From: ZC4RG20 sp036381515
GTDB lineage: Bacteria > Pseudomonadota > Gammaproteobacteria > Steroidobacterales > Rariloculaceae
Assembly: GCA_036381515.1 (NCBI GenBank)
Contig: DASVCR010000034.1
Location: 62,001-126,000 of the forward strand
Direction: 5' to 3'
Length of the DNA stretch: 64,000 bases
Positions 18,825 to 28,588 of the stretch are shown here, piece by piece. How positions within the stretch are numbered: position 1 is the first letter of the stretch; the number at the start of each line of letters is the position of its first letter. The notes under the pieces are model-generated. The model had not been told where the DNA came from. It did no database searches and saw only the letters and a list, made by a program, of their open reading frames with translations. A program made the translations under genes and the position numbers.

Positions 18825-21372
18825 ATGAACGATTCGAAGGCACACGTCACGAGCAGGCCGAGTCGGCCCGGACGGGCCGCGACTCGACTCCATGGAGGCA
18901 AGGCGCGAAGGGTGTCGGCGGCGGGCGCCGCCGCGCTGCTCGCGCAGGCCGCGAGCCAGGTCCTCGCGCAAGCCACGGACGACGTTGCGGCGACGGCCGC
19001 GGCGACCGGCGCCGTCGAGGAGGTCGTCGTGACCGCGCGGAACCGCGTCGAGACGGCGCAGCAGGTGCCCGTGCCCGTCTCCGTGATCGACGCGGCGACG
19101 GTCGAGCGCCACGACGTCAGGTCGGTCTGGGAGGTGCCGCACCTCGCCCCGAACATCGGCGTCGTCGGCGACAACGCGCGCAAGGTCAGCATCTCGATTC
19201 GCGGCATCGGTCGCAACGGCGCGAACGACTCGGCCGAGAGCAGCGTCAGCACGATCGTCGACGGCGTGCCGCTCTACTACGCGGGGCAGGCGTGGGCGAG
19301 CTACATCGACCTCGACCGCATCGAGGTGCTGCGCGGTCCGCAGGGCACGCTGCTCGGGAAGAACTCGACGCTCGGCGCGGTCAGCATCGTGACGCGAGGG
19401 CCGACGTTCGAGCCCGAGGCGTCGTATCAGGTCGAGGTGGGCAGCCGGAGGTCGCTGCAGGGCCGCTTCTCCTCGTCGGGTCCGCTGCTCGACGACGAGC
19501 TCGCGTATCGTGCGTCGTTCTTCGTCGACCGTGCGAACGGCCAGTACGAGAACGTGTTCCAGTCCGGCGAGACGTGGAACGAGAAGAACCGCATCGACGC
19601 GCCTGCAGCTCCTCGCGACGCCGGGCGACAGGATCTCGAACCGGCTGATCCTCGACTACATGCGCTCCGACGAGCGCGTGAATCTCGTGTTTCCGCTGTC
19701 GGACGGTCCTCCCACGTATGCCGACGGCACGCCGCGCACGAGCACGTACGTGACGCGCTTCGCCGAGCGCGCGTACTTCGACAACGCCGACGGCACGCCC
19801 TACCGGCCGTTCCTCGGCACGTCCGCGTTCGAGAACGCCGAGGCGAGACCGCAGCAGACGAACCAGCACGGCATCTCGAACCAGCTCGAATGGACGTTCG
19901 AGAGCGGCCATACGCTCACGTCCATCAGCGCGTTTCGACGCCAGACGTTCGACATCAAGAACGGCGGCCTGACCCCGTTCTACATCAACAACGGCGGCCA
20001 GCAGCTGTGGAACGAGCAGCTTTCACAGGAGGTGCGCATCGCGTCGCCGGCCGGCCGAAGGATCGACTATCAGGCCGGGCTCTACTATCTTGACGCTCGC
20101 GTCTACAGCGACGACCCCACGTACTACGGAGAGGACGCGGGCGCCTGGTATGCGACGGATGCGCAGTACCGCCTGCTCTACGACGGCGTCGGCGCCGGCG
20201 GGCCGGGCGTCGATCTTGCGCCCGGGATCGGCCGCGAGCTGCTGCGCGACTCGCTGAACGGCATGTATCAGTCGACCGTGACGGACGCGCGGCTCGAGAG
20301 CCTCGCCGCGTTCGGACAGCTCGACTGGCATGCGACCGACAGGCTGACGCTGACGTTCGGCGTGCGCCACACGGTCGAGCACAAGACGAACCGCATCCGC
20401 CAGGAGCTCGACCGTCCGGGCCGCGAGCTCACGGCCGAGCGCTATCCCGGCGCGACGCCGGAGCAGCTCAAGGCCGCGGAAGCGATTCGTGCGCGCCGAA
20501 TCGATGCGCCGTACGACTGGATCGACGGCGAGCCGATCGACGAGGACTTCTCCGCCTGGCTCGTCAGCGCCGACTACGGTCTTTCCGACAACGTGATGCT
20601 CTACGCGTCGGCTTCGCGGGGCGTGAAGGCGGGCTTCATCTACTTCCCGGACGGCTTCCAGCCGGGCGACGCGTCGACGACGATCCGGCCGGAGGAAGCG
20701 TTCGACGTCGAGCTCGGCGTGAAGAGCGATTTCCTCGGCGGCAGGCTCAGGTTCAACGCGAACCTCTACCGGACGAAGGTCACCGACTACCAGACCGAGG
20801 TGGCCTACATCGATCCGCTCGACGAGACCCAGGTGCTGACTCGCTGGGAGAACGCGGACGGGATCACGGCGACGGGCATCGAGTACGACGTGAGCTACTC
20901 GCTGCAGCGCCTCCCGATCACGTTCACGTTGAACGGCGCGCGCAACGAGGCGACCTACGATCGCTACCTGACGACGTGCCCGGATCTGCCGCCGCCCGAG
21001 CGCATCTGCGACTACTCCGGCAGACAGGTGCACAGCGCGCCGAAGCGCCAGCTCAACACGGGCGTCGACTACGAGGCGCCGCTCGGAGGCGGCGCGCTCC
21101 GAGTCTGGCTGCACGACAGCCACCGCTCGGGCACCTATCTCGCGGCGTCGCAATCGGAGTTCACGTACGAGCCGGCCTACGATCTCTTGTTCGGCGGCAT
21201 CGGCTACGTGACGGCCGACGACAAGTACGAGATCTCACTGGTCGGCCGCAATCTCACGGACGAGGACTACGCGATCACGCGGACGACGTACAGCGACACG
21301 AGCCCGGTGAGGTGGATCGCCGGCGAGGAGCGATACGTCGGCGTTCGGTTCCGCGGGCGGCTGGCGCGGTAG
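18825..21372 (+). pseudogene. TonB-dependent receptor, frameshifted
   Basis: Two overlapping frames make one receptor of about 850 residues. The N-terminal frame, from the ATG at 18825, has a signal region, the TonB box VEEVVVTARNR, and plug-domain motifs ISIRGIGRNGAND, STIVDGVPLYYAG and RIEVLRGPQGTLLGKNSTLGAVSIVTRGP; it reads correctly to SGETWNEKNRIDA. The barrel continues in another frame from LQLLATPGDRISNRLILDYM to the end (VGRNLTDEDYAITR...VGVRFRGRLAR). The break is at about 19597-19605 in a GCGC run (apparently two bases lost). RGPQGTLLGKNS is typical of the large class of receptors for non-siderophore nutrients. The intact motifs on both sides suggest an assembly error or a recent mutation. 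Confidence 0.85.
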
Positions 21373-21759
21373 CGCGGCGCGGGGCCGCGACGCTCGATGT
21401 GGGTGGGCCCGTGCGAGAGCGCCGCGGCCCGTCATCGCTCGGGCAGGCAGACGCGCGGCCAGAGGCCGGGGAGGGCGGTGACCCTCGGAAGTCTGCGACG
21501 CCGAACGGGAGCCGCTGTGCGTCACACGCGCCCCATGTGCGCGGTAGCGCCGGCAGTGAGCGAAAACCTCAGTGATGCGACCTCATGTAATACATCAGAT
21601 TTGACTTGCAAGTAATTGCTGTGAGAGATACTCATAAGCAAAGCAGAGGCCCTGCCCGTCCAGCGGCCCGCCAGACGAACCCTGTCGGCTACGCGCTTCT
21701 TCGACGAAGCGGCATGATGCTCGCATGAGCAGGCGAAGCGCTCGAAGGAGACCATCGAC
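21373..21759. other. Intergenic region upstream of msrA with an AT-rich promoter-like patch
   Basis: The first 200 bases show nothing recognisable. From about 21580 to 21640 the sequence becomes AT-rich (TGTAATACATCAGATTTGAC, then AAGTAATTGC and GAGATACTCATAAGC). TTGCAA at 21606 and GATACT at 21627 are 15 bases apart and could form a sigma-70-type promoter for msrA; the spacing is short, so this is tentative. No Fur or OxyR-type dyad is obvious. Confidence 0.4.
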
Positions 21760-22278
21760 ATGGCGAACACCGAAACGGCGATCCTCGCGGGCGGGTGCTT
21801 TTGGGGCATGCAGGATCTGATCCGCAGACTGCCCGGCGTCGTGCGGACGCGGGTCGGCTATTCCGGCGGCGACGTGCCGAACGCGACGTACCGCAATCAC
21901 GGCACGCACGCGGAAGCGATCGAGGTCGTATTCGACCCGGATAAGCTCTCCTATCGCGAGTTGCTCGAGTTCTTCTTCCAGATCCACGACCCGACGACGA
22001 AGAACCGGCAAGGCAACGATGTCGGTTTGTCGTACCGCTCGGCGATTTTCTACCTGTCGGACGAGCAGCGCCGCGTCGCCGAGGAGACGATCGCCGACGT
22101 GAACGCATCCGGGCTCTGGCCCGGATCCGTCGTGACGGAGGTGCAGCCGGCGGGGCCGTTCTGGGAAGCGGAGCCCGAGCACCAGGACTACCTGCTGCGC
22201 AACCCCGGCGGCTATACGTGCCACTTCCCGCGCCCGAACTGGCGGCTGCCGCGGCGCGCGAGCGCGCGCACCGGATAA
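21760..22278 (+). CDS. msrA: Peptide-methionine (S)-S-oxide reductase MsrA
   Basis: A 172-residue cytoplasmic enzyme with the catalytic signature GGCFWG (nucleophile Cys13) and the family blocks VRTRVGYSGGDVPNATYRNHGTHAEAIEV and QIHDPTTKNRQGNDVGLSYRSAIFY. It reduces the S epimer of methionine sulfoxide in proteins using thioredoxin. The C-terminal region lacks obvious resolving cysteines apart from CHF near residue 158, which could serve. It forms an operon with msrB and an alpha/beta hydrolase downstream, a typical oxidative-damage repair grouping. Confidence 0.95.
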   Translation: MANTETAILAGGCFWGMQDLIRRLPGVVRTRVGYSGGDVPNATYRNHGTHAEAIEVVFDPDKLSYRELLEFFFQIHDPTTKNRQGNDVGLSYRSAIFYLSDEQRRVAEETIADVNASGLWPGSVVTEVQPAGPFWEAEPEHQDYLLRNPGGYTCHFPRPNWRLPRRASARTG

Positions 22279-22370
22279 AGGCACGGGCGAGACGGACGGC
22301 ACGAGCAGAGCCCCAACGAAAGGGCGCCCGAGGACAAGGGCGCCGACGAGAAGGTCGCGAGCGACGTCGA

Positions 22371-22430
22371 CGCGCGCGACCAGAACGCGAACGAGAGGGA
22401 CACGCGCGACCAGGACGCAAACGAGAGGGC
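22371..22430 (+). repeat. Imperfect 30-bp tandem duplication before msrB
   Basis: Two adjacent 30-base units (22371-22400 and 22401-22430) agree at 26 of 30 positions, with the shared core GCGCGACCAG and AACGAGAGGG. The second unit supplies the GAGAGGG ribosome binding site of msrB. The whole msrA-msrB spacer (22279-22434) has a repetitive GACGAG/ACGAG composition. Confidence 0.7.
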
Positions 22431-22434
22431 CACC

Positions 22435-22923
22435 ATGAACACACGATCGAAAGACGCACCGCCCGAGCTCACGTGGAGCCGGGTCGTGCAGCTCGCGCAG
22501 AGCGGCAACGTGCCGCCGCCGCGGCGCGTCGAGAAGAGCGACGCGGAATGGCGCGAGCAATTGACCGACGAGCAATACGAGATCACGCGGGCCAAGGGCA
22601 CGGAGCGGCCGTTCAGCTCGGAGCTCTGCGCCCTGTTCGAGCCGGGGCGCTATCACTGCGTCTGCTGCGATACGCCGCTGTTCGACTCGACGACGAAGTT
22701 CGAAAGCCGCACGGGCTGGCCGAGCTTCACGGCGCCGCTGTCGCCGGACGTCGTCGCGTACGCCGTCGACACGAGCCACGGCATGCAGCGGATCGAGGTC
22801 ACGTGCAACGTTTGCGACGCGCACCTCGGGCACGTGTTCCCGGACGGTCCGCCGCCGACCGGGCTGCGGTACTGCATCAACGCGGTGTCGCTTCGCAAGG
22901 CGAAAGCAGAGGAGCCCGGGTGA
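22435..22923 (+). CDS. msrB: Peptide-methionine (R)-S-oxide reductase MsrB
   Basis: A 162-residue enzyme that reduces the R epimer of methionine sulfoxide. The structural zinc ligands are C75/C78 (HCVCC) and C124/C127 (CNVC). Catalytic Cys147 lies in LRYCINAVSL, and Cys65 (SSELCALFEPG) occupies the usual resolving-cysteine region. GWPSFTAPL and HLGHVFPDGPPPTG are conserved family blocks. The first 35 residues are an extra N-terminal extension without signal character. Its TGA overlaps the ATG of the hydrolase by one base (TGATG). Confidence 0.95.
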   Translation: MNTRSKDAPPELTWSRVVQLAQSGNVPPPRRVEKSDAEWREQLTDEQYEITRAKGTERPFSSELCALFEPGRYHCVCCDTPLFDSTTKFESRTGWPSFTAPLSPDVVAYAVDTSHGMQRIEVTCNVCDAHLGHVFPDGPPPTGLRYCINAVSLRKAKAEEPG

Positions 22924-23744
22924 TGAGCACGATCACGGCCAACGACGGAACGCAGATCTACTACAAGGACTGGGGCCGGGGACCGGTCGTGGCCTTCTCG
23001 CACGGCTGGCCGCTCAATGCCGATGCCTGGGACGGTCAGATGCTGTTCCTCGCGCAGCAGGGCTTCCGGGTGATCGCGCACGACCGACGCGGGCACGGGC
23101 GCTCCGAGCAGGCCTCGTCGGGCAACGACATGGACGGCTATGCGGACGATCTCGCCGCGCTGCTCGAGACGCTCGATCTCGACGACGTCACGCTCGTCGG
23201 TCACTCGACGGGCGGCGGAGAGGTCGTGCGTTACGTCGGGCGCCACGGCACGGAGCGCGTCGCGAAGCTGATCCTGATCGCGGCCGTGCCGCCGATCCTG
23301 CTGAAGACCGATGCGAATCCCGAGGGCCTGCCGCTCGAGGTTTTCGATACGCTGCGCACGGCGCTCGCCGCCGATCGCGCCCGGTTCTGGAGGGACTTCG
23401 CGCTCCCGTTCTACGGGGCAAACCGGCCCGGCGCGAACGTGTCGCAGGGCGTGCTCGATCAGTTCTGGATGTGGAGCATGCAGGCGGGCCTCAAGAACGC
23501 CTACGACTGCATCGAGGCGTTCTCGGAGACGGACTTCACCGAAGACCTGAAGAGGATCGACGTGCCGACGCTGCTCGTGCACGGAGACGACGATCAGGTC
23601 GTGCCCGTGCACGACACGACGAGGAAGTCGGTGCAGCTCATCGAAGGCGCGAGGGCCGTCTACTACCCTGGCGCCCCGCACGGCCTGACCGCGACGCACG
23701 CGGACCGCGTCAACGCGGAGCTCTTGGGTTTCCTGACCGGCTGA
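22923..23744 (+). CDS. Alpha/beta hydrolase, non-heme haloperoxidase-like
   Basis: A 273-residue alpha/beta-fold hydrolase starting at the ATG that overlaps the msrB stop. Catalytic elements are the nucleophile elbow VGHSTGGGEVVRYVGRHG (serine near residue 97), the acid HGDDDQVVP near 222 and the histidine GAPHGL near 251. The N-terminus MSTITANDGTQIYYKDWGRGP and the AAVPP segment after strand 6 match cofactor-free bacterial chloroperoxidase/arylesterases, which hydrolyse esters and form peracids. Linkage to msrAB suggests an oxidative-stress setting. A longer upstream frame from 22218 is an out-of-context extension across msrB. Confidence 0.9.
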   Translation: MSTITANDGTQIYYKDWGRGPVVAFSHGWPLNADAWDGQMLFLAQQGFRVIAHDRRGHGRSEQASSGNDMDGYADDLAALLETLDLDDVTLVGHSTGGGEVVRYVGRHGTERVAKLILIAAVPPILLKTDANPEGLPLEVFDTLRTALAADRARFWRDFALPFYGANRPGANVSQGVLDQFWMWSMQAGLKNAYDCIEAFSETDFTEDLKRIDVPTLLVHGDDDQVVPVHDTTRKSVQLIEGARAVYYPGAPHGLTATHADRVNAELLGFLTG

Positions 23745-23780
23745 GGCCGTCGTCGGCCGCGTTGCGGCACCGAGCCCGGG

Positions 23781-25067
23781 CTACCCGCTCGGTGCGATCT
23801 TCCAAAGCTCGCCGTCCGGCTCGTCCGTGACGACGTACAGCGCACCGTCTGGACCTTCGCGCACGTCGCGCACGCGCTGCCCGCGGTCGGCGAGCAGGTG
23901 CTCCTCGCCGGTCACGCGGTCGTCCTCGAGCTCGAGACGCACGAGCCGCATGTCCTTGAGGCTGCCGACGAAGAGGCTCCCCTGCCATTCGGGGAAGGCA
24001 TCGCCCGAGTAGAACTCGGCGCCCGATGGCGCGATGACCGGATCCCAGTAGTAGACCGGCTGCTCGTAACCGTCGAGCTGCGTGACGGCACCCTCGATCG
24101 GTTCGCCCGAGTACTCCTCGCCGTACGTGACGACGGGCCAGCCGTAGTTCTTGCCGCGCTCGATCAGGTTGAGCTCGTCGCCGCCCTGCGGGCCGTGCTC
24201 GACGATCCAGAAGCGGTTCTGCTCGTCGAATGCCGCTGCCTGGACGTTACGGTGGCCGAGCGTCCAGATCTCGGGTCTCGCGTTCGCCTCGCCGACGAAC
24301 GGGTTGTCTTCGGGGACCGAGCCGTCCGGGTTGATCCGGATCACCTTGCCCATGTGGCTATCGAGATCCTGGGCCTGCGGCCGCATCACGAGATCGGAAC
24401 GCTCGCCGAGCGTGATGAAGAGCGTGCCGTCCTCCGGATGGAATGCGAGCCGCGAGCCGAAATGCAGCAGCCCGTCGTACGCGGGCATCGCGCGAAAGAC
24501 GACCTCGACCTCCTCGAGCCGGCGTCCGTCGTCGGACAGGACGCCGCGCGCGACACTCGTCGCGTTGCCGCCGTCGCGCGGCTCCGAGAAGCTCCAGTAG
24601 ATCATCCGGTCGGTCTCGAAGTCGGGACCGAGCGCGACGTCGAGCAGGCCGGCCTGCTCGCCGGTCTGGACCGCAGGCAAGCCTTCGATCGGCTCGCGGA
24701 CGTCGCCGTCCGCGGTCACGATCCGCATTCGTCCCGGCCGCTCCGTCACGAGCAGGTCGCCGTTCGGCAGCGGCTCGACGGCCCATGGATGCTCGAGTCC
24801 GGTCGCGAGCACCGTGACCTCGAAGTCGACGTCGGACTCGATCGCGCAGGCGCGCGTCTGTCCCGGGAACGCCGGTCGCTGCTCGGGGACGTTCGGCTCG
24901 CGGGTCTCGATCGGACGGCAGTCGCCGGCGCGCGGCTGCTCGACGACGGCGACCCGCTCGTCGTCCGGCTGCCCCACCTGCGCGGCCGCCGGCAGCGCGG
25001 CGGCGACCGCGGCTGCGACGGCCGCGTGAACGAGCGGGCGTCGCGGGTTTCGTGCTCGGTGCTCCAT
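23781..25067 (-). CDS. Periplasmic PQQ-dependent sugar dehydrogenase (soluble GDH-like)
   Basis: A 428-residue exported protein. The ATG at 25067 has GGAG upstream and a twin-arginine-poor Sec signal ending near LPAAAQ. The six-bladed propeller begins TVLATGLEHPWAVEPLPNGDLLVTERPGRMRIV, contains HFGSRLAFHPEDGTLFITLGER, HMGKVIRINPDGSVPEDNPFVG, WTLGHRNVQAAAFDE and EHGPQGGDELNLIERGKNYGWPVVTYGEEY, all characteristic of the GSDH family. These enzymes oxidise aldoses in the periplasm with PQQ. A close relative is encoded at 54130-55347. No PQQ synthesis genes are in the window. Confidence 0.9.
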   Translation of the reverse strand: MEHRARNPRRPLVHAAVAAAVAAALPAAAQVGQPDDERVAVVEQPRAGDCRPIETREPNVPEQRPAFPGQTRACAIESDVDFEVTVLATGLEHPWAVEPLPNGDLLVTERPGRMRIVTADGDVREPIEGLPAVQTGEQAGLLDVALGPDFETDRMIYWSFSEPRDGGNATSVARGVLSDDGRRLEEVEVVFRAMPAYDGLLHFGSRLAFHPEDGTLFITLGERSDLVMRPQAQDLDSHMGKVIRINPDGSVPEDNPFVGEANARPEIWTLGHRNVQAAAFDEQNRFWIVEHGPQGGDELNLIERGKNYGWPVVTYGEEYSGEPIEGAVTQLDGYEQPVYYWDPVIAPSGAEFYSGDAFPEWQGSLFVGSLKDMRLVRLELEDDRVTGEEHLLADRGQRVRDVREGPDGALYVVTDEPDGELWKIAPSG

Positions 25068-25301
25068 CGCATGCTCCGTGCGTGATCGATCCTGCCCGTC
25101 GCGCGCATCGACGACGACGATGATCGCCGCGTCGGCGCTGCGCGGCGGCACGTTCCGATGTTGCGATCGAGTCTCGGTGCTGCCTCGGAGCTCGAGCAAT
25201 AGGGACGATCCCCGGAGAAGGCGGCGCGCGTCCGCGGGAGGCCGAGCTCGGATGGACGTCCGCACCGAGCACACGGAGCCGACGCGGCTCGCGTCCGCGA
25301 C

Positions 25302-27914
25302 TCACTCCTCGCGCAGCGCCTCCATCGGCGTCGAGCGGAACACCTCGCGGCTTCCGGAGAGTCCGATCACCGCGCTCAGCGCCGCGACGCCGGCCGCGAG
25401 CGCGACGAGCGTAACGGGCTCGGCCGCGAACGGCACGTCGAAGAGGTATCGCGCGAGCGCCCACGCCGCGGCGAGCGACAGGCCGGCGCCGACGATCGCG
25501 GCGAGGAGGCCGAGCGCCGCGTACTCGGCGAGCAGGATCGCGCCGATCTGCCGGCGCGTCGCGCCGAGCGTCTTCAGGAGCACGCTCTCGCGAATGCGCT
25601 GCAGCCGCCCGGTCGCGACCGCGCCGAGCAGCACGACGAAGCCGGTCGCGACCGAGAAGCCGGCGAGGAAGCGGATCACGACCGACACGCGGCCGATCAC
25701 CTCGTCGAGCGCGGCCTGCACGAGCGTCAGGTCGATCGCGGAGATGTTCGAGTGCTCGGCGACGACGTCGCGCTGCGCGAGCGCGCGCGCGTCCGCGTCT
25801 TCGCCGTGCGCGAGCAGGACCCACATCTGCGGCGCGGCCTCGAGCGCGGCCGGCTCGAACACGGCGAAGAAGTTCGGCTCGAGGCGCGCCCAGTCGACGG
25901 CGCGGATCGACGTGACGACGGTCGGGACGATCACGCCTTGCACGTCCCAGTCGATGCGGTCGCCGACGCCGACGCCGAGCTCCTCGGCGATCTCCTGCTC
26001 GAGCGACACCTCGTAAGGCGCAGCCTTCGGGTCGGCCGCCGCGCCCGCTAGCGGCGCACCTTCCCCGGCCGCGCCGTTCCCCCACCATTTGCCGGCGACG
26101 AGTCGCTCCGAGTCGGACAGCACGTTGCGGAACGTCGAGCGGTACTCGCGGCGCACGGCCCAGCCGCGCGGCCCGTCGCCGCGGCCGCGCTCCGTTTCGC
26201 GCCCGTCTTCGGGCGAGTCGAGCGTGACGTTCACGGGCCTCACCGGCTCGCCTTTCACCGCCGCGACGCGCATCGACACGAGCGGCACGCTCTCCAGCAC
26301 GTCGATGCCGCGGCGCGCGAGGATCCGCTCGACGGGCTCGACCTGATCGGCCTGCACGTCGAGCAGGATCAGGTTGAAGCGGGTCTCGGTGTTGACGGCG
26401 AGCGGCCGCAGGATATTCGCCTGCGTCAGGATCAGCGTCGCGATCAGGAACGCGCCGAACCCGAGCGCGAGCACGACGGTGACCGTCTGATTGCCGGGAC
26501 GATAGAGGTTCGCGATGCCCTGCCGCGCCGTGTACGGCAGCGCGCCGCGCGGCGCGGCACGGAGCGACCGCGCCGCGATGCGCGCCGCGAGCCACAGCAC
26601 CAGCAACGTGGCGCCGATGCCCGCCGCCATCGCGAGGCCGACGCCGACGCTCTGCGCCTGATAGACGATCAGGAGCAGCACGCTCGCGATCAGCGCGGCC
26701 CACGCTCCGGTGCGGACGAGGTCCCGCGGGCCGCGCGGCAGCGGCTCGACGCGCCGGCGGAGCGCCGACAGCGGCGACACGCGGCGCACGTCGAGCAGCG
26801 GCAGGAGCGCGAACGCGAGCGCGGCCCACATGCCGACGAGGAGGCCCCCCGCGGCCGCGGGCACGTCGACGCGCACCGGCACGTCGACCGGCAGGAGGCC
26901 GGTCAGCATCTGCGGCAGCAGCCACTGCGCCGCGGCGCCGAGCGCGACGCCGAAGGCCGCGCCGGCGAGGCCCATCACGGCGGCCTGCAGCAGGTAGATC
27001 GCGAAGACCTGGCCCGACGTCGCGCCGATGCAGCGCAGCACGGCGATGCCGTCGACCTTGCGGCTCATGTACGCGCTCATCGCGCTCGCGACGCCGATGC
27101 CGCCGAGCAGCAGCGCGAACACGCCGACGAGGCCGAGATAGCGGCCGAGGCTGCCGAGCACCTCGTCCATCTGCTCCTGCTGCTCGCGCAGCGTGCGCGA
27201 GCGGACGCGCTCCGCGCGCCAGACCGGACGGTACCGGTCGTCGATCAGCTCCGCGAGCTCGAGATCGTCGACCTTGAGGAACGCGTCGTACTCGCCGCGC
27301 GAGCCGAAGCCCAGAAGGCCCGTCTCGTCGAGATACGCCGCCGGCATGAAGACGCGCGGCGCGAACGACGACGCGATCTCGATGTCGCCGGGCAGGCGCT
27401 CGAGCGTGCCGATGATCGTGAGCTCGGCCTCGCCGATCGAGATCGTGTCGCCGATCTCGGCGTCGAGCGCGACGAGGAGCGCCGGGTCGACGATCGCGTT
27501 GCGTCCGTCGTGCAGCGCCTCCCAGCGGCCGGGCGGGCTCGTCTCGATCGTTCCGTAGAACGGGAAGCCCGGCTCGACCGCACGGACCTGCACGAACCGC
27601 GTCGCGCCGCCGCCGGTATGGCGCGCCATCGACGTGAACGACGTGACGCGCGCGATGGCGATGCCTTGCGCCGCGAACTCCGCGAGCAGCTCGCTGCTCC
27701 GCGGGCCGAACGGCTCGCGGCTCGAAAGCTGCATGTCCGCGCCGAGCATCGCCCGCGCCTGCTCGCGGACCTCACGCTGCATCGTCGACGCGAAGCCCTG
27801 CACGGCGACGAGCGCGGCGACGCCGAGCGAGATCGCGGACAGGAACAGGAACAGCCGCCGCCGCGAGAACCGGCTTTCGCGCAGGGCGAGCGACAGCAGA
27901 CGGCGAAACGTCAT
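25302..27914 (-). CDS. FtsX-type ABC transporter permease, YbbP-like
   Basis: An 870-residue permease with a duplicated FtsX plan: TM1 at about 20-42 (LFLFLSAISLGVAALVAVQG), a periplasmic MacB-type domain, TMs at about 255-350, four central TMs (about 400-490), a second periplasmic domain, and three C-terminal TMs ending EVFRSTPMEALREE. The motif KVDGIAVLRCIGATSGQVF and its repeat RESVLLKTLGATRRQIGAI are the cytoplasmic coupling helices. This matches E. coli YbbP, partner of YbbA and neighbour of TesA, thought to extract lipid-linked material from the inner membrane. Its start overlaps the ATPase stop by 4 bases. Confidence 0.9.
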   Translation of the reverse strand: MTFRRLLSLALRESRFSRRRLFLFLSAISLGVAALVAVQGFASTMQREVREQARAMLGADMQLSSREPFGPRSSELLAEFAAQGIAIARVTSFTSMARHTGGGATRFVQVRAVEPGFPFYGTIETSPPGRWEALHDGRNAIVDPALLVALDAEIGDTISIGEAELTIIGTLERLPGDIEIASSFAPRVFMPAAYLDETGLLGFGSRGEYDAFLKVDDLELAELIDDRYRPVWRAERVRSRTLREQQEQMDEVLGSLGRYLGLVGVFALLLGGIGVASAMSAYMSRKVDGIAVLRCIGATSGQVFAIYLLQAAVMGLAGAAFGVALGAAAQWLLPQMLTGLLPVDVPVRVDVPAAAGGLLVGMWAALAFALLPLLDVRRVSPLSALRRRVEPLPRGPRDLVRTGAWAALIASVLLLIVYQAQSVGVGLAMAAGIGATLLVLWLAARIAARSLRAAPRGALPYTARQGIANLYRPGNQTVTVVLALGFGAFLIATLILTQANILRPLAVNTETRFNLILLDVQADQVEPVERILARRGIDVLESVPLVSMRVAAVKGEPVRPVNVTLDSPEDGRETERGRGDGPRGWAVRREYRSTFRNVLSDSERLVAGKWWGNGAAGEGAPLAGAAADPKAAPYEVSLEQEIAEELGVGVGDRIDWDVQGVIVPTVVTSIRAVDWARLEPNFFAVFEPAALEAAPQMWVLLAHGEDADARALAQRDVVAEHSNISAIDLTLVQAALDEVIGRVSVVIRFLAGFSVATGFVVLLGAVATGRLQRIRESVLLKTLGATRRQIGAILLAEYAALGLLAAIVGAGLSLAAAWALARYLFDVPFAAEPVTLVALAAGVAALSAVIGLSGSREVFRSTPMEALREE

Positions 27915-28588
27915 GCGGCCGCGGCGGTATCCGAGACGATCGCGCCGTCCGCGAGACGGATCGTGCGCCGCGCGCGCCCGGCGAGGTGGGGATCGTGCGT
28001 GACCAGCACGAGTGTCGTGCCGCGCTCGCGGTTCAGCTCCTCGAGCAGCGCGATGATCGCTTCGCCGGTGCCCGCGTCGAGATTGCCGGTCGGCTCGTCG
28101 GCGAACAGGATCTTGGGCTCGTTGACGAACGCGCGCGCGAGCGCGACCCGCTGCTGCTCGCCTCCGGAAAGCTGGGCGGGATAATGGTCGAGCCGGTCGC
28201 CGAGCCCGACGCGGCGCAGGAGCTCCGCGGCGCGCCGCGCGACGTCGCCGTCGCCGCGCAGCTCGAGCGGCACCTGCACGTTCTCGCGGGCGGTCAGCGA
28301 CGGCATCAGCTGGAACGACTGGAACACGAAGCCGACCGTCGCCCGGCGAAAGCGCGCGCGCTCGTCCTCGCTGAGCGGCGTGAGGTCCGTGCCGGCGATG
28401 CGCACCGAGCCGCGGGTGGGCGAGTCGAGCCCGGCGAGGAGGCCGAGCAGGGTTGTCTTTCCGCTGCCCGACGGGCCTAGTATTGCAACGAAGTCGCCTT
28501 CTTCGATATCAAGGTCGACGTTGCGAAGCACCGTCAGCGTTCGCTCGCCGCTGCGATAGGTTTTCTCGAGGCCCCTGGCTATGAGCAT
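27911..28588 (-). CDS. ybbA: ABC transporter ATP-binding protein, YbbA-like
   Basis: A 225-residue ATPase of the LolD/MacB family with Walker A GPSGSGKTT, Q-loop FVFQSFQLMPSLTARENV, signature LSGGEQQRVALARAF, Walker B ILFADEPTGNLDA and the H-loop LVTHD. It powers the adjacent YbbP-like permease. The ATG at 28588 (MLIARGLEKTYRSG) lies inside the divergent tesA start region, overlapping its first eight bases, and its AGGAG ribosome binding site lies within tesA coding sequence. A longer frame upstream would be entirely antisense to tesA and was rejected. Confidence 0.92.
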   Translation of the reverse strand: MLIARGLEKTYRSGERTLTVLRNVDLDIEEGDFVAILGPSGSGKTTLLGLLAGLDSPTRGSVRIAGTDLTPLSEDERARFRRATVGFVFQSFQLMPSLTARENVQVPLELRGDGDVARRAAELLRRVGLGDRLDHYPAQLSGGEQQRVALARAFVNEPKILFADEPTGNLDAGTGEAIIALLEELNRERGTTLVLVTHDPHLAGRARRTIRLADGAIVSDTAAAA

